From: Achatina immaculata
Lineage: Eukaryota; Mollusca; Gastropoda; Stylommatophora; Achatinidae
Direction: 5' to 3'
Length of the DNA stretch: 64,000 bases
Assembly: GCA_009760885.1 (NCBI GenBank)
Contig: CM019697.1
Location: 30,620,710 to 30,684,709 of the forward strand
Part shown: positions 32,500-42,898 of the stretch, piece after piece
How the letters are laid out: every line of letters begins with the position of its first letter
Position numbering within the stretch: the first letter of the stretch is position 1
Notes under the pieces: model-generated
Told to the model about the DNA's origin: nothing
What the model saw: the letters and a program-made list of their open reading frames with translations, nothing else
Databases searched by the model: none
Program-made: the position numbers and the translations under genes

Positions 32500-33470
32500 A
32501 TTTTGAAAACAAAAGCATTTGCCAAGTTTGTTGTACCAATTTTGTGACACAAAGTAACATACAACTAAGATCGAGCCACTTAAAGCGAAACCTTCCATAT
32601 GGTTGGAATCAGAAAATGTAACTGCCCTCGCTGTGTTATTGCCCTGTAGTTTGGGAAACAAAAACAATCACCTTTCCTAAAACTATCCTGACTCTCCATG
32701 AGGGATTCACATGCGAATCCCACAATGTAATATATGTCATCATATTCACTATGCTTCGAAACCAGTCCCTAATCATTTCAATGGCTCCAATCATAGAGGC
32801 AAATCTGATTTTCTGGTAACAGCCATCAAACAGTGTCACGCAGATGACACACGCCATCTAGCACTTGAGAACTGCTATATTCAGGACTCTGGAACACTGG
32901 AACCACATGGTTTGAACTCATTATTCAGCTACACATAATCTTCCACAATCTTACTCATTCTCACTTGTTGCACATAGTTTAGTACCCTCACACATCATCA
33001 CACTACTGTTCCTCTACCACAATCATAATAATTCATTTCACCTTCTCCTAAATGGATTACCATCCCTTCCCTACCATCATCTACATAATATCAAATATTA
33101 CAAATCCCTATCCATTTACTACCATCATCATCATCACCTGTCACTCCCTTAAAAGCACCGGCCATGGATAGGGGCTCTCCAGTCATCCCTGTTCTTGGAA
33201 TAATTCTCTGCTCCTTCTGTGCACATCCTTGTCTCTTAACATTTTCTACACTCAACTATGCACAATTCTGCACCTTTTCAGAATGAATGCTCTGTTTACA
33301 TCGCAACCACTGGTTATTGTTTGTGCTCCTATTGAGGACATACCGGCAATTTTGGTTCTGTGCTATTCCAGATATGCCATTTTTCTTTAATGTTTTCATT
33401 TTTTATTGTTTTGTTAACATCAAATTAATGTGAATCTGTACTTTGTCTCCTCTCTCTGATTCTTCATCCT
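32500..33470. other. Intron DNA, unassigned
   Basis: The first part of the 1.9-kb intron between exons 6 and 7 of the unnamed gene. Near 33140-33240 a short + strand match to the LINE A 3' tail in reverse (CATCATCATCACCTGTCACT, CCATCCCTGTTCTTGGAATA-like) suggests a degraded - strand fragment. Confidence 0.4.
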
Positions 33471-33479
33471 GTTTGTTTT

Positions 33480-33690
33480 TGCTTGACAAAGGCTTGCGCC
33501 GAAACATCATAAGTGTGTTATCATTAAATAATAAAGCTGTTCCTACTTTTTTCCTAGTTTATACATTTTGGTATCATAGCTTTACTGCAGTGCTTTGTGT
33601 ATAGTTGTATGCCTATACACTAATTATTGTGTATTACATCCATATCAAAGTGTGTTTGTCACAAGGATATTTTTAGCAAGTAAGAGTTTC
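33480..33690 (+). repeat. Dispersed repeat with CCGAAAC / AATAAAGCTGTT block
   Basis: GGCTTGCGCCGAAACATCAT, AATAATAAAGCTGTTCCTAC and TTTCCTAGTTTATACAT recur at 1270-1370 (-), 1405-1560 (+) and 56605-56685 (+). No coding part is attached, so the parent element is unknown. Confidence 0.7.
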
Positions 33691-33811
33691 AGCTTGAGAA
33701 AATAGTTAACTTGTTAAGAGAACCAGATTACAAAATGTAATATATATATCCCTGCTGAGGTAAATCTGAAGGTCCTGTTGTGAAAATCCCACGACATGAA
33801 TCTTCTTACAT

Positions 33812-34222
33812 CTAACATCCTTCTTATGCCGTTAAATGTCACACAGGGCTCGCATAGTTGTTTGCCAAGTTTTCCCATTTTCGGCAAGTTTTTCAACTTC
33901 ATCATGGAATGTTATGCCCACTAAACTGGCTTCTCTTAACAATGTCCTCTTTAGAGTTTCACGTGGTCAACCTCTTTTTCTTCAGCCTGTTGTGCTCCAC
34001 TTGATAGCTTTTTTTGGTATTCTCTGATTGTTTCTTCTCATCACATGGCCTACATATGTCCATCTTCTTTTTCTGATCACCCATGAGACATGTTGTTGTT
34101 TGCTCATCTGTCTTATCTCTGTTTTTCTTAAATTCATTCCACTTTATACCTAGTATTTTCCTGAGGCATTTTTTTTCAAAAGAGTCTAATTCCTTGTCTA
34201 TTTCTTTAGTTGATTTCCAGCT
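33812..34222 (-). mobile_element. LINE B copy 6, in an intron
   Basis: The 3' end (ACATCCTTCTTATGCCGTTA) is at the left and the - strand C-terminal block extends back to KSTKEIDKELDSFE near 34200. Same orientation as the host gene. Confidence 0.85.
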
Positions 34223-34432
34223 TTATGACACCCGGAATTTTTACATCACCCGGAAGCGAAAACCTATGACATGAATGGTAAACATTAAATTTTTAAACAT
34301 AAAACTTATAAACAAAATAAACTCCCAGTTTGTTCTTTTTTTTTTTTTACATAGAACTTGTAAGCAAAATAAGTTTCCAGTTTGAGTCATTTAAAAAAAA
34401 AATACTACTTACTACTGATTTTAAATGCATAC

Positions 34433-34566
34433 CTGTATTTCAATCCAGCTTCAACTGGTTCCAGATAAGCTGGCTCATCTTCGTGTCGAGTTGTAGGATT
34501 GGGTGAATAACGTACTGGAAGGTTTGGTGGGTTGCCAGATGATGCTATCCCATAACTTTGATACGC
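34433..34566 (-). CDS. Unnamed adaptor-like gene, exon 6
   Basis: Acceptor CTTCACAG and donor ACAG|GTATG bound a 134-bp exon. It begins in phase 0 (AYQSYGIASSG) and ends with two bases of an arginine codon completed by exon 7. It includes EPAYLEPVE, another tyrosine motif of docking type. In-phase joins on both sides support the model. The intron to exon 7 carries a LINE B copy and a short repeat related to 1405-1560. Confidence 0.62.
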
Positions 34567-34709
34567 CTGTGAAGTTTGCAAATGCAGTAATGTGGCCATG
34601 TCCAAGCAAAATATTACACCTCAAATATCTACATTACACCTTTAATCTGGACAAAGTGATATTTAATATACTTCTAGAAAGAAGCTGTGAGGCATATTTC
34701 TAGAAGTCT

Positions 34710-35822
34710 AGATTAGCCAGTACATAGGACTAAAGATCAACGTAGGAAAGACAAAGTTAATGAAGCAAAATGTGAACAACAGAAATGTACTCAGAGTAGA
34801 TAACAAGTTAGTGGAGGAAGTCAACGAATTTGTATACCTTGGCAGCAGAGTAGTAGAAAATGGAGACAGCACAGAGGACATCAACAGCAGACTTACTAGA
34901 GCAAACCAGGCTTTTGCAATGCTACAGAATATATGAGAACAAATTTTGTATGATTAGACCTCGAAAAAATCGTAGACAAAGCACTTTAGTGAGACGTGAG
35001 AGAAAGAAAAATCACAAGAGAATTACCTGGGATTCGAACACGGACTCCGGTAGGACCCTAGTGCTAGTTGGCTAAGTCGATAGTAAGCTGTTCTCTCGTG
35101 GCTAGACGGCTGCTCGTCCTACCGGAGTCCGTGTTCGAATCCCAGGTAATTCTCTTGTGATTTTTCTTTCTCTCACGTCTCACTAAAGTGCTTTGTCTAC
35201 GATTTTTTCGAGGTCTAATCATACAAAATTTGTTCTCTTACTTTACTGTACCAAAGCCTCGTAGTTTCCTATTTATAAAAAATTATAAAAAATTGTACAG
35301 AATATATGGAAATCAAATAAACTAAGCATAAATATGAAAATCAGGATATTTAAGAGTAATGTTCTAAGTGTACTACTCTATGGAAGTGAATGCTGGAAAA
35401 TCACCAAAACCATAGAAAACAAGTTGAATTCTTTCCAGACTAAATGTTTACGAAGAATTAAAAAAATATTTTGGCCAAACACCATAAGAAATAACATTTT
35501 ATTGGCAGAAATGCAGATGAAACCACTGACAACAATTATTGAGGAAAGACGCTGGCGATGGTTGGGACATGTGCTCCGAATGACTGACAACTCACTACCA
35601 AAAATAGCACTAAGATGGACACCACAGGGGAGCAGAAGTAAGGGTAGACCAAAAGAGACATGGAGAAGAACAACAGAAAGGATGTTGAGCAATAGAGGGC
35701 TCACCTGGGCAAGAGCAGAAAAAAAGGCGAAAGACAGGCATTTGTGGAAAACCCTTGCGGAAGCCCCATGTGCCCTGGGCACTTAAGGTTCAGAGAGAGA
35801 GAGAGAGAGATTAGCCAGTACA
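34710..35822 (+). mobile_element. LINE E copy with 15-bp duplication, split by a palindromic SINE
   Basis: The 15-bp duplication AGATTAGCCAGTACA lies at 34710-34724 and 35808-35822. The LINE is 5'-truncated. It reads INVGKTKLMKQNVNNR, VYLGSRVVENGDSTEDINSR and LTRANQAFAMLQNI up to 34935. It resumes at 35309 through MKIRIFKSNVLSVLLYGSEC, ERRWRWLGHVLRMTDNS and RSKGRPKETWRRT to EAPCALGT. The tail is TTCAGAGAGAGAGAGA. The two halves are in one frame apart from the insertion, so this copy is young. Confidence 0.93.
34936..35295 (+). mobile_element. tRNA-derived SINE with a perfect 120-bp inverted duplication
   Basis: The insertion has 13-bp duplications TACAGAATATATG at 34923-34935 and 35296-35308. 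The right part (35056-35295) is a + strand SINE with an A-box match TGGCTAAGTCG, a B-box match GTGTTCGAATCCC, a body, and a tail of ATAAAAAATT repeats. The left part (34936-35055) is the exact reverse complement of 35117-35236, 120 of 120 bases compared by eye. The 61-nt spacer 35056-35116 holds the A-box end of the SINE. The duplicated arm starts just before the B-box and stops 59 bp short of the 3' end. Confidence 0.95.
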
Positions 35823-36124
35823 ATTTCTGAAACTTGTTAATTTTCATTTTATGTGAAAACTGCATTTGACAAATTTACTGCAACTTCTATAAGCTTTTGT
35901 TTCAATACTCTTTAGGTATGACCTATTGTACTTGACACAGTTCTGAACTATAATATTTATCCAACATGTACACAAAATGTTTATTTAATATAGTACTTGT
36001 ATACTAAACTAAACAAAATTAATTAATCAGAGACAACTTCAACTACAAAGAGACAGAACTTTATAGAAGACAATCCAACAAGAACTGGTCAAAGGAGATT
36101 CCATAGCATGGACATGGTAAAAGG

Positions 36125-36195
36125 GAAAATCCCCATTTCCATGTCACATTGGGGGTATGGTGTTAGGCCAGTATTTACAAGACCTTTAGTACATG
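36125..36195 (-). mobile_element. SINE tail fragment
   Basis: TTCCATGTCACATTGGGGGT and ATGGTGTTAGGCC match the tail block of the SINE at 36977. It leads directly into the dispersed repeat at 36200. Confidence 0.5.
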
Positions 36196-36199
36196 TCAC

Positions 36200-36395
36200 A
36201 TGTTTTGTCACTTTGCTTTTTCATTGCTTTTCAGTTATAGCCATTCCATATTCACTCAAATTTTGGCTACCTATAACATATACATTTTACTGCCAACTTT
36301 TCCAGTCATGGCTTTTACAATTAAGGTTAGGCATCCTGTAAGAGTTTCCATCTTCATACTGAAGTGGACAGATGAATGCTTTTCATGGGATTAAT
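36200..36395 (+). repeat. Dispersed repeat, opposite copy of 25680-25995
   Basis: TTTTCAGTTATAGCCATTCC, ACTGCCAACTTTTCCAGTCA and AAGTGGACAGATGAATGCTT are the reverse complement of blocks at 25680-25960. This copy has a single internal unit. Confidence 0.72.
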
Positions 36396-36885
36396 CCCCA
36401 CAGTAACATCCAAGGAAATGAAGAGGCAGACAGACTGGCAAAAGAGAGAGAAAGAATGCAACAAATTGATAGAAGCACAACATATGAACAAACAAAAAAC
36501 AGACTGAAAGACATATATAAAGACAAATTGACAAAACAACACCCCACACCAAAAAACGGATGATGAATACTATGAACTCTCAAAAAATGACCAAGTGATA
36601 ATCTTCCGACTGAGAACAGGACACTGCAGGATATTCACCTATACCAGAAGCTGAAAATGACATAAAAGACCTATGTGCTTGTGGCAAAGAACAACAGACA
36701 TCACGTCTCATCACGTCCTCCAGAGTTGCCAGTTACACAACTCACTCAAGCAAAGGACCTGGCCAGACCCCAACCCCCTACAAGGGAAGCTCTACGGTGA
36801 TGCTGAAAACATGAGATGGGCAGCTGCATTTGTGAGAGAGATTGGTGTCGATGTCTGAGCAAACGATGAAGAAATAAGACAAGAT
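36396..36885 (+). mobile_element. LINE F-family fragment (RNase H end to 3' end)
   Basis: The + strand starts inside RNase H (NIQGNEEADRLAKERE), then DQVIIFRLRTGHCR, a CACG...HHVLQSCQ finger-like region, and RWAAAFVREIG at the end. It finishes GCAAACGATGAAGAAATAAG, a variant of the LINE F terminus. Two stops and a frameshift are present. Confidence 0.8.
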
Positions 36886-36976
36886 TACTGTATCATTTAT
36901 TCCTTCTCAAGAATCAAAATATTTCATAGTAAGCTTTTGTTAATTGTAGTACTGTTTCTTTCTTTCTTTTTTTAGT

Positions 36977-37218
36977 TCCCATTTCCATGCCATTAAGGTG
37001 TATTGGGGATACGGTGTTAGGCCCATATTTTCCGTGATCTTCAGCACACGAAAGTGTGATGTGGTCAGTATCAAGCCTGACTGCATTTACCTTCCCAGAT
37101 TTCTCCAGTACCCAATTTTAGAGGCTAGGTGGACCCCAGGGCCGGAAAAAATCATTCCACTGCTGGGACTTGAAGTCGGTACTACCAGACTGGTAAACCA
37201 AGCGTTACAACATGGACA
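36977..37218 (-). mobile_element. tRNA-derived SINE
   Basis: On the - strand: a head with a B-box-like ACTTCAAGTCCCAGC, a central block with CCTAGCCTCTAAAATTGGGT, and a tail block with CCGTATCCCCAATACACCTT. Same family as 29945 and 23405. Confidence 0.75.
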
Positions 37219-37500
37219 TTGAAAGGTGAAATCTTGGGTGAAATAAGGCATGATAACCCAGACATGCTCCCTTCTAACATACCATCATGAAAACAACACT
37301 TTGGTACTCATGACATGACTGTACTGCTGGTACATATTTAACTCTCCCTCCTAGTATTAGCTTAAAGTTTGTTCTGTGGTTACATGTTACACACTATACA
37401 GCATAATTGATCTTACTATAATAAATGTCAAATAATGATTACTCCTGGTGACATTGGAGAATGTTCTGGCAGCTTCCCTGTTTAGGAATAATGGACTCAC

Positions 37501-37585
37501 CTTATCATCAAAAATTTCCTGATACACTGGCAAGTTATCAGTATTTGGTGCTGGCAAGTAAATTACATTGGGCGCCCGTTTTTTA
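37501..37585 (-). CDS. Unnamed adaptor-like gene, exon 5
   Basis: An 85-bp exon between a strong pyrimidine tract ending TTTTCCAG and the donor AAG|GTGAGT. It encodes KKRAPNVIYLPAPNTDNLPV and then YQEIFDDK, and joins exons 4 and 6 in phase. Two tyrosines (VIYLP, PVYQEI) again sit in docking-like contexts. The intron to exon 6 holds nested LINE E, a palindromic SINE, a LINE F fragment and a SINE. Confidence 0.62.
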
Positions 37586-37821
37586 CTGGAAAAAAAGGGG
37601 AAAAAAACCAATAATTTAAAAAAAAATTGTTTTCTCTAATATCAATATAACACTGTGATCAGTTTTGTTATATAACAGTAATTTTCACTATCAGTTTTAA
37701 GTATAAGTTGTTATGTAACAGTAATATTATTCTTTGTACCTGCTACATAAACAGTAGTTTCAAAAGTGTGGAAAACAATGAATAACAATGAATAGTGTTC
37801 ATTGAATGAAAACAATGAATA

Positions 37822-40800
37822 GCACATGAATCAGAAAAGGAAGGACTAAGACAGGTTTGGTAATATCTAAAATCCCAGCACAATGTCCTTTGCAGAGCTG
37901 AAAGACTATGTAAAAGGAAGAGGGAAACCAGATATGCAAGAGAGAAGTTCTACAGAGATCCTTTTGGGTTTGCCAAGTACCTATTTGAACAGCCAAACTC
38001 AGGTATGCTAAAAGCAGGTAAGGTGGTGCTTGAGGAACATCTGAGCAAGACATACTCTGATAAAAATCCGCATACACCTCTCGAGCAGATGAAAGGTCTA
38101 GTGTGGCCCTGTGCACCAGGCAGCAAATTCAAATCTAGCCCACCAACCTTACAAGAATTAGAGATCGTAGGAAAAGCTAAAGGAAAGTCAGCACCAGGCC
38201 CAAATTGCATCCTTTACATACTATACAAAAGATGCCCCGAAGTTCTAAAGAAGCTCCATAAACTCCTACGAACAGCATGGACCAAGGGACTTAAGAATGG
38301 AAAAAGGCTAACGGAGCATACATCCCAAAGGAGCAGAATTCCACTGAAATCAACCAGTTCAGACCAATCTCACTTCTAAATGTGGAAGGAAAGATATTCT
38401 TCTCTGTGATGGCAAGGAGACTAACAACATACCTCCTAGATAATGGTTACGTTGATACATCCGTATAGAAGGGAGGAATTCCAGGTTCCCCAGGATGTCA
38501 CGAGCATGCTTCAATGATTTGGGAAGCTATTCAACAGGCAAGATCTGGAAAGCAAGATCTACAGGTGATATGGCTTGACCTAGCCAATGCGTATGGCTTA
38601 GTGCCACATCAGATGATATTCTAGCACTAGACATGTATCATGTGCCAAAAGAAATCACGAAGATGCTGTAAATTTACTTCACAGGGTTCCTCTGAGATTT
38701 GGAACATCAGGATATATTACAAGATGGATTGAGCTCCAGGTAGGAATTGCAATGGGCTGTACAATATCTCCCATACTGTTCGTACTAGCCATGCAAGTAA
38801 TCTTGAAAGCAGCAGAAGGAGCAGTAGAAGACCCAAGGTTCAGAAATGGATGTCAGATGCCACCACTAAAAGCATTGATGGATGACACAACAGTAATAAC
38901 AACCAGTGAAGCACAGGCACGAAAGATGTTAGAGTGTACACGAAAGATGTTAGAGCGTTTGGATAGCCTGATCATATGGTGCCGCATGAGCTTCAAGCCA
39001 AAGAAGTCAAAGAGTCTGTCACTCAGAAAGGGGAAAGTGATAGATCATACACAGTGGCAAATCAAATAATCCCAACTGTAGGGGAAGAGCCAGTGAAGAG
39101 CCTTGGCTGAGTATATGATGCTTCCATGAAAGACTCAAACGCGGTGAAGCAGGTCATAGAAATGGCACAGAATGGACTGAACATCATAGACAAAAGCAGG
39201 CTACTGGGGAAGTTCAAAATATGATGCCTCCAGTTCATGCTGATTCCAAAATTGATGTGGCCACTACTTATTTACAAAGTAAGTACCAGCACAGTAGAGG
39301 CAGTCGAAAGAAAGATAAATAAATCCATAAGAAAGTGGCTGGGTGTACCACCAGGATTAATTGATGTAGCACTGTATTGCAAAGAAGAGAAAACTGCAGC
39401 TACCATTCAAATCTGTGGTTGAAGAATACAAGGTAGGAAAGACAAGGCTTGCAATGATGCTACAAGAATCTACAGATCCGGTAGTACAAGAAGTGCAGCC
39501 AACACTTAAAACTGGACGAAAATGGAAAGTAAGTGAGGAAGTGACTGCAACCAGGGAAACACAGGAGCTGAAAGAAGTAATAGGATACACCCAGACCAAC
39601 AAAAGGGGATTTGGTCATGGTGAAATCAAATAGTGGTCAAAGGCCTCCTGTAAGGAAAGAAGGGATATGATCATCAGCGAAGTAAGGAATTCAGAGGATG
39701 ATAAGCAGGTCCAAAAGGCAGTCCAACAGACACAGCAAGGTCAGTGGACAACATGGAAGGAAGTCCTGCAGAGATCACTAACATGGAATGACATTTTGAA
39801 AATGGCACCCTTGAGACTCAGCTTCATCATCAGAGCTACTTATGACCTTCTGCCTACAGGCTCCAACCTATACAAATGGAGTTTATCAGAAGACATAAAG
39901 TGCCCTCTCTGCAACGAAAGGCAAACATTGGAACATGTGCTGTCAGCATGCAGAGTATCATTAGGTCAAGGACACTAAACCTGGTGGCACAACAGAGTGC
40001 TGCAGGAACCAGTACCCATTGTAGACAGGGCAAACGATAAAGCAAATAACAGCAAAAGAGTTGAGGTCCCACCTAAATACTTCATAGGCACTGGTACGAC
40101 ATCAAATATTGAAATCAGGGACATTCCCTTACCATCACTGCTAAATAGTGGAAATGACTGGGATGTGATAGAGGACCTACCAGGAAGAAGAGAATACCCA
40201 ACTGCCATTAAGAACACAGGAATGCAACCGGACATTGTAGTGTACTCCACAGAAAAACAGTAACTAATAATGATCGAGCTTACGGTTCCATACGAAACAA
40301 GAATAGAGAAGCAACATCTATTCAAATGTGAGAAGTACAATGACCTGGTCAAGCAACTGAGGCAGGGGGCAGGAGTCAGGGCAAAAGTTACAGCTGTAGA
40401 GGTGGGAGCAAGAGGATTCGTAGCAACATCAGCATATGACCTATGTAGGCAACTGGGCATAAAGGGACAAGCAAGAGCAAGGGCATTGAAAAGCTTTTCA
40501 GAAACAGCAGAAAAGGCTTCATGCTGGCTGCGGATTATGCGAAACAAGCATTGAGAACATAAATGGTTTCGTTTGTCACAACCAATACCAGTCCTCCGTA
40601 GCTAAATCACTAAAGACGCACTTTAAAGTGCAGTACCAACTCAATCCCGGGACGAAAAAAAGCAACAACTCACAAGACCTCTGGGAGTCATGACCTAGAG
40701 AGGCCCACCCCCCCTCCCCCCTTAGAGTGTCATAATAGGGCCAAAACACTTGTCTGAGGAGGGGGGGGGGTACTTCATCTGATGATCTGAAGGGGTTATG

Positions 40801-40838
40801 TTGTTGTTCCGCTCTCTACAGTAGAGAGTTTCCTGCAT
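37822..40838 (+). mobile_element. LINE R copy 3 (R2-superfamily-like)
   Basis: The + strand counterpart of copy 1, 5'-truncated at a similar place. Blocks in order: AKGKSAPGPN (about 38175), WLDLANAYG-like (about 38575), VGIAMGCTISPILFVLAMQV (38745-38800), ALMDDTTVITTSEA (38870), IRKWLGVPPGLIDVALYC (39330), CPLCNERQTLEHVLSACR (39900), PDIVVYSTEKQ (40230), MIELTVPYETRIEKQ (40270) and the 3' UTR with its hairpin at 40812-40828. A 21-bp tandem slip duplicates the KMLE segment near 38937. It lies in intron 4 of the unnamed gene, antisense to it. Confidence 0.9.
40591..40653 (+). other. tRNA-like sequence in LINE R 3' UTR, copy 3 (deleted)
   Basis: Same GTCCTCCGTAGCTAAATC start and CCCGGGAC end as other copies. 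About 17 bases before the B-box are missing, so it can no longer form the same fold. Confidence 0.6.
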
Positions 40839-41258
40839 AAAGTGAATTTACTGTTATAACAAGAAATAATGTGCCAACAAAAAATGTTTGTGAATGAATT
40901 ATGTTACATGCACTGCTATGTTACATACACAATGCTGATTCCATCTGTTACATATAGATTGCTGATTCCATCTATGTTACACACAATGTTGATTCTATCT
41001 ATGTTAAACTGCTCATTCCCTTTTTCCCATTATGTATCCTTCCAATACGGTCTTCTCTAAATTATCATGAATTATCTTAAGAGGTATCTGTTGGATATAG
41101 AATGTTCAGAATGTTGTTCATTAAGCAAATAATGTAAATTTCTAATACAATTTTGAAAAATGTTAAAAATCAACTTGAGTACTTATAAATTTAACTCTAT
41201 CAGCCATAAGCTATATGTTAATATGTTACTTATGTTAAAACATAGAAATAAAACTCAC

Positions 41259-41374
41259 TGTGATTTAAACTTCTGCAAACACATCTCAGATGTTGTATCT
41301 GGTTGTTGAAAAAATTCTTCACAGTTTTGTGAATGTTGGTACTGTTGCAGATTTGTGGCTGTTTCTGGGCCAAC
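41259..41374 (-). CDS. Unnamed adaptor-like gene, exon 4
   Basis: Acceptor TTAAAACAG and donor CACA|GTGAGT bound 116 bp. Read from phase 0 (VGPETATNLQQYQHSQN) it joins exon 5 without a stop. The other open frame runs into a stop in exon 5. Exon 3 as drawn ends with two spare bases, so exons 3 and 4 do not join in phase. Either a small exon lies in 41375-42691 or one splice site differs from my choice. The intron to exon 5 contains a 3-kb LINE R copy. Confidence 0.5.
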
Positions 41375-41694
41375 CTGTTTTAAGAAATATAATGAATCAC
41401 ATTTATAATGACAGCACTGTTTGGCAACTGTTCATGAATCTGTAACTCAAGGGACCTCAAAAGTTGATCATTCACACTTTTTTTAAACTTGTCCTTTCTA
41501 TATGTTCTCTTAAACTCTCTTTGAATTTACAAAATGTGTAACAGTTTTCTTGCTACAGCTCTGTCCAAACAATATAGTTAGAGGTCTTAGAATCTGCAGC
41601 CACTATCTGATTACTGACTATGGTTAACATGGTATTATTTCTATAAGAATAACTGGCTACAATTTTAAAAAAAAAACAAAGTCACCGTCTGAAC

Positions 41695-41906
41695 TACAGG
41701 ATGTTCAAAAAGTCTCTTGGCAGTATTGAATTTTTGATTATGTTTATTGTGTGTGGTGTAGTGATTACGATATATAGGTCATCTGCGAGTCTATAGTGTG
41801 CAGAAGCACAGATGATTGATGTACACAAGTGCTTAACCTTGATATTGCACCATGATACCTGAATCAATACTACACTGCTGCCAAGGGACTTTCAGAACAC
41901 CCTGTA
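41695..41906. mobile_element. MITE, 212 bp, TA-flanked
   Basis: Terminal inverted repeats of about 30 bp with a few mismatches: TACAGGATGTTCAAAAAGTC at the left and TACAGGGTGTTCTGAAAGTC read inward from the right, both continuing CTTGGCAG. TA at each end fits Tc1/mariner-type target choice. There is no coding sequence. It lies in intron 3 of the unnamed gene. Confidence 0.85.
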
Positions 41907-42009
41907 CAACAATACATTTTTATAAGTTAATTTAAACTTTAATATGATAATAAATCAGACTAATTTATAATATGGTAGACTAATCAGATAACTGAAATCT
42001 TGGATGTTA

Positions 42010-42340
42010 CATCTTACAAACTTCCCATGCTGTTAAATATCACATAGGGCTTGCATTGTAGTTTGCCATGTTTTTCTGTTTTTTTGTTAAGTTTTCAGTC
42101 TCATCAGGATCTTACACCCACTAAATTTAGCCTCTCTCTATTCTCTTCAGAGTTTATCATGGTCAGTCTCTTTTTTCTTCATCCTGTTGTGAAACATTTG
42201 ATAGTTTGTTTTGGGATTCTCTGGCTGTTTCTTCTCATCATGTGGTAAATATACATCCATCTCCTTTTTTTTTTTGACCACTGATGAGACATGCTGCTGG
42301 ATACTCATCTTCCTTATCTCTGCATTGGTCTTGATGTTAG
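42010..42340 (-). mobile_element. LINE B copy 7, in an intron
   Basis: The 3' end TTACAAACTTCCCATGCTGT and the - strand C-terminal block back to KTNAEIRKMSIQQHVSSVV; badly decayed. Confidence 0.75.
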
Positions 42341-42691
42341 CTACACACATATTTCACACATGTTCTGACTTTGAAGGTTAGGAATGGTCTAAATGATAGC
42401 AATACTGCTTTTTCTGGACTGAAGATTCTGGATTCAGTTGCAGCCTCTCAATCTTCATTCATGAGGAGTCGTGCCAGTGCTGGGCATCATATACATCTTT
42501 CTCAGATCCTTTCTCACATAAGACAGGAGCACTTATGGACTTGTCTGAATGCAGTGATAATAATCCTTTATATTTTAGCTTTATTGAAATCTGAAGAGTA
42601 ATTGCATAATTTAGAACTTGCACATACCAACTATTTTGAAATACGTACTGATTAAGTGATGATCTCTAAAATGTTTGATACTATCACTTAC

Positions 42692-42898
42692 CCACAGATT
42701 TTATCCACATTTGTGATACTCTCTTTGTCTCCATAGTTATTACTCAAACACTTCTTGAGATTTCTCCATCCTGAAGTTTCTACATCTTCAAACTGTAAAA
42801 TCAAATGCTGCTCTAGATCTTCACGAATGTCTTCCCTGTCCTCAATGGCACATTTTCCAGCCTGGATATTTTCATAAGAATCCTCTCTGTAAATGAGC
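42692..42898 (-). CDS. Unnamed adaptor-like gene, exon 3
   Basis: Acceptor ATATTTCAG and donor TGG|GTAAGTG bound 207 bp. It joins exon 2 in phase (TCG|LIYREDS). The sequence is helical and charged, with a tryptophan (VETSGWRNLKKCLSN) in a setting that vaguely resembles death-fold domains. I do not consider that resemblance strong enough to name a domain. Conserved splice sites and good codon texture support a real exon. Confidence 0.6.

Noticed and set aside
33485..33515. Hammerhead ribozyme in the CCGAAAC repeat
   Set aside because: The GCC-GAAAC part and a small stem resemble a hammerhead core, but the CUGAUGA segment is altered and no stem III with a cleavage triplet could be drawn in any of the four copies.
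34936..35236. CRISPR-like or terminator palindrome
   Set aside because: Target duplications, tRNA promoter boxes and a SINE tail show it is a retroposed element in a eukaryotic genome.
42371..42601. Extra exon on the + strand within intron 3
   Set aside because: A 76-residue open frame with no splice signals or recognised domain; it is opposite to the host gene.
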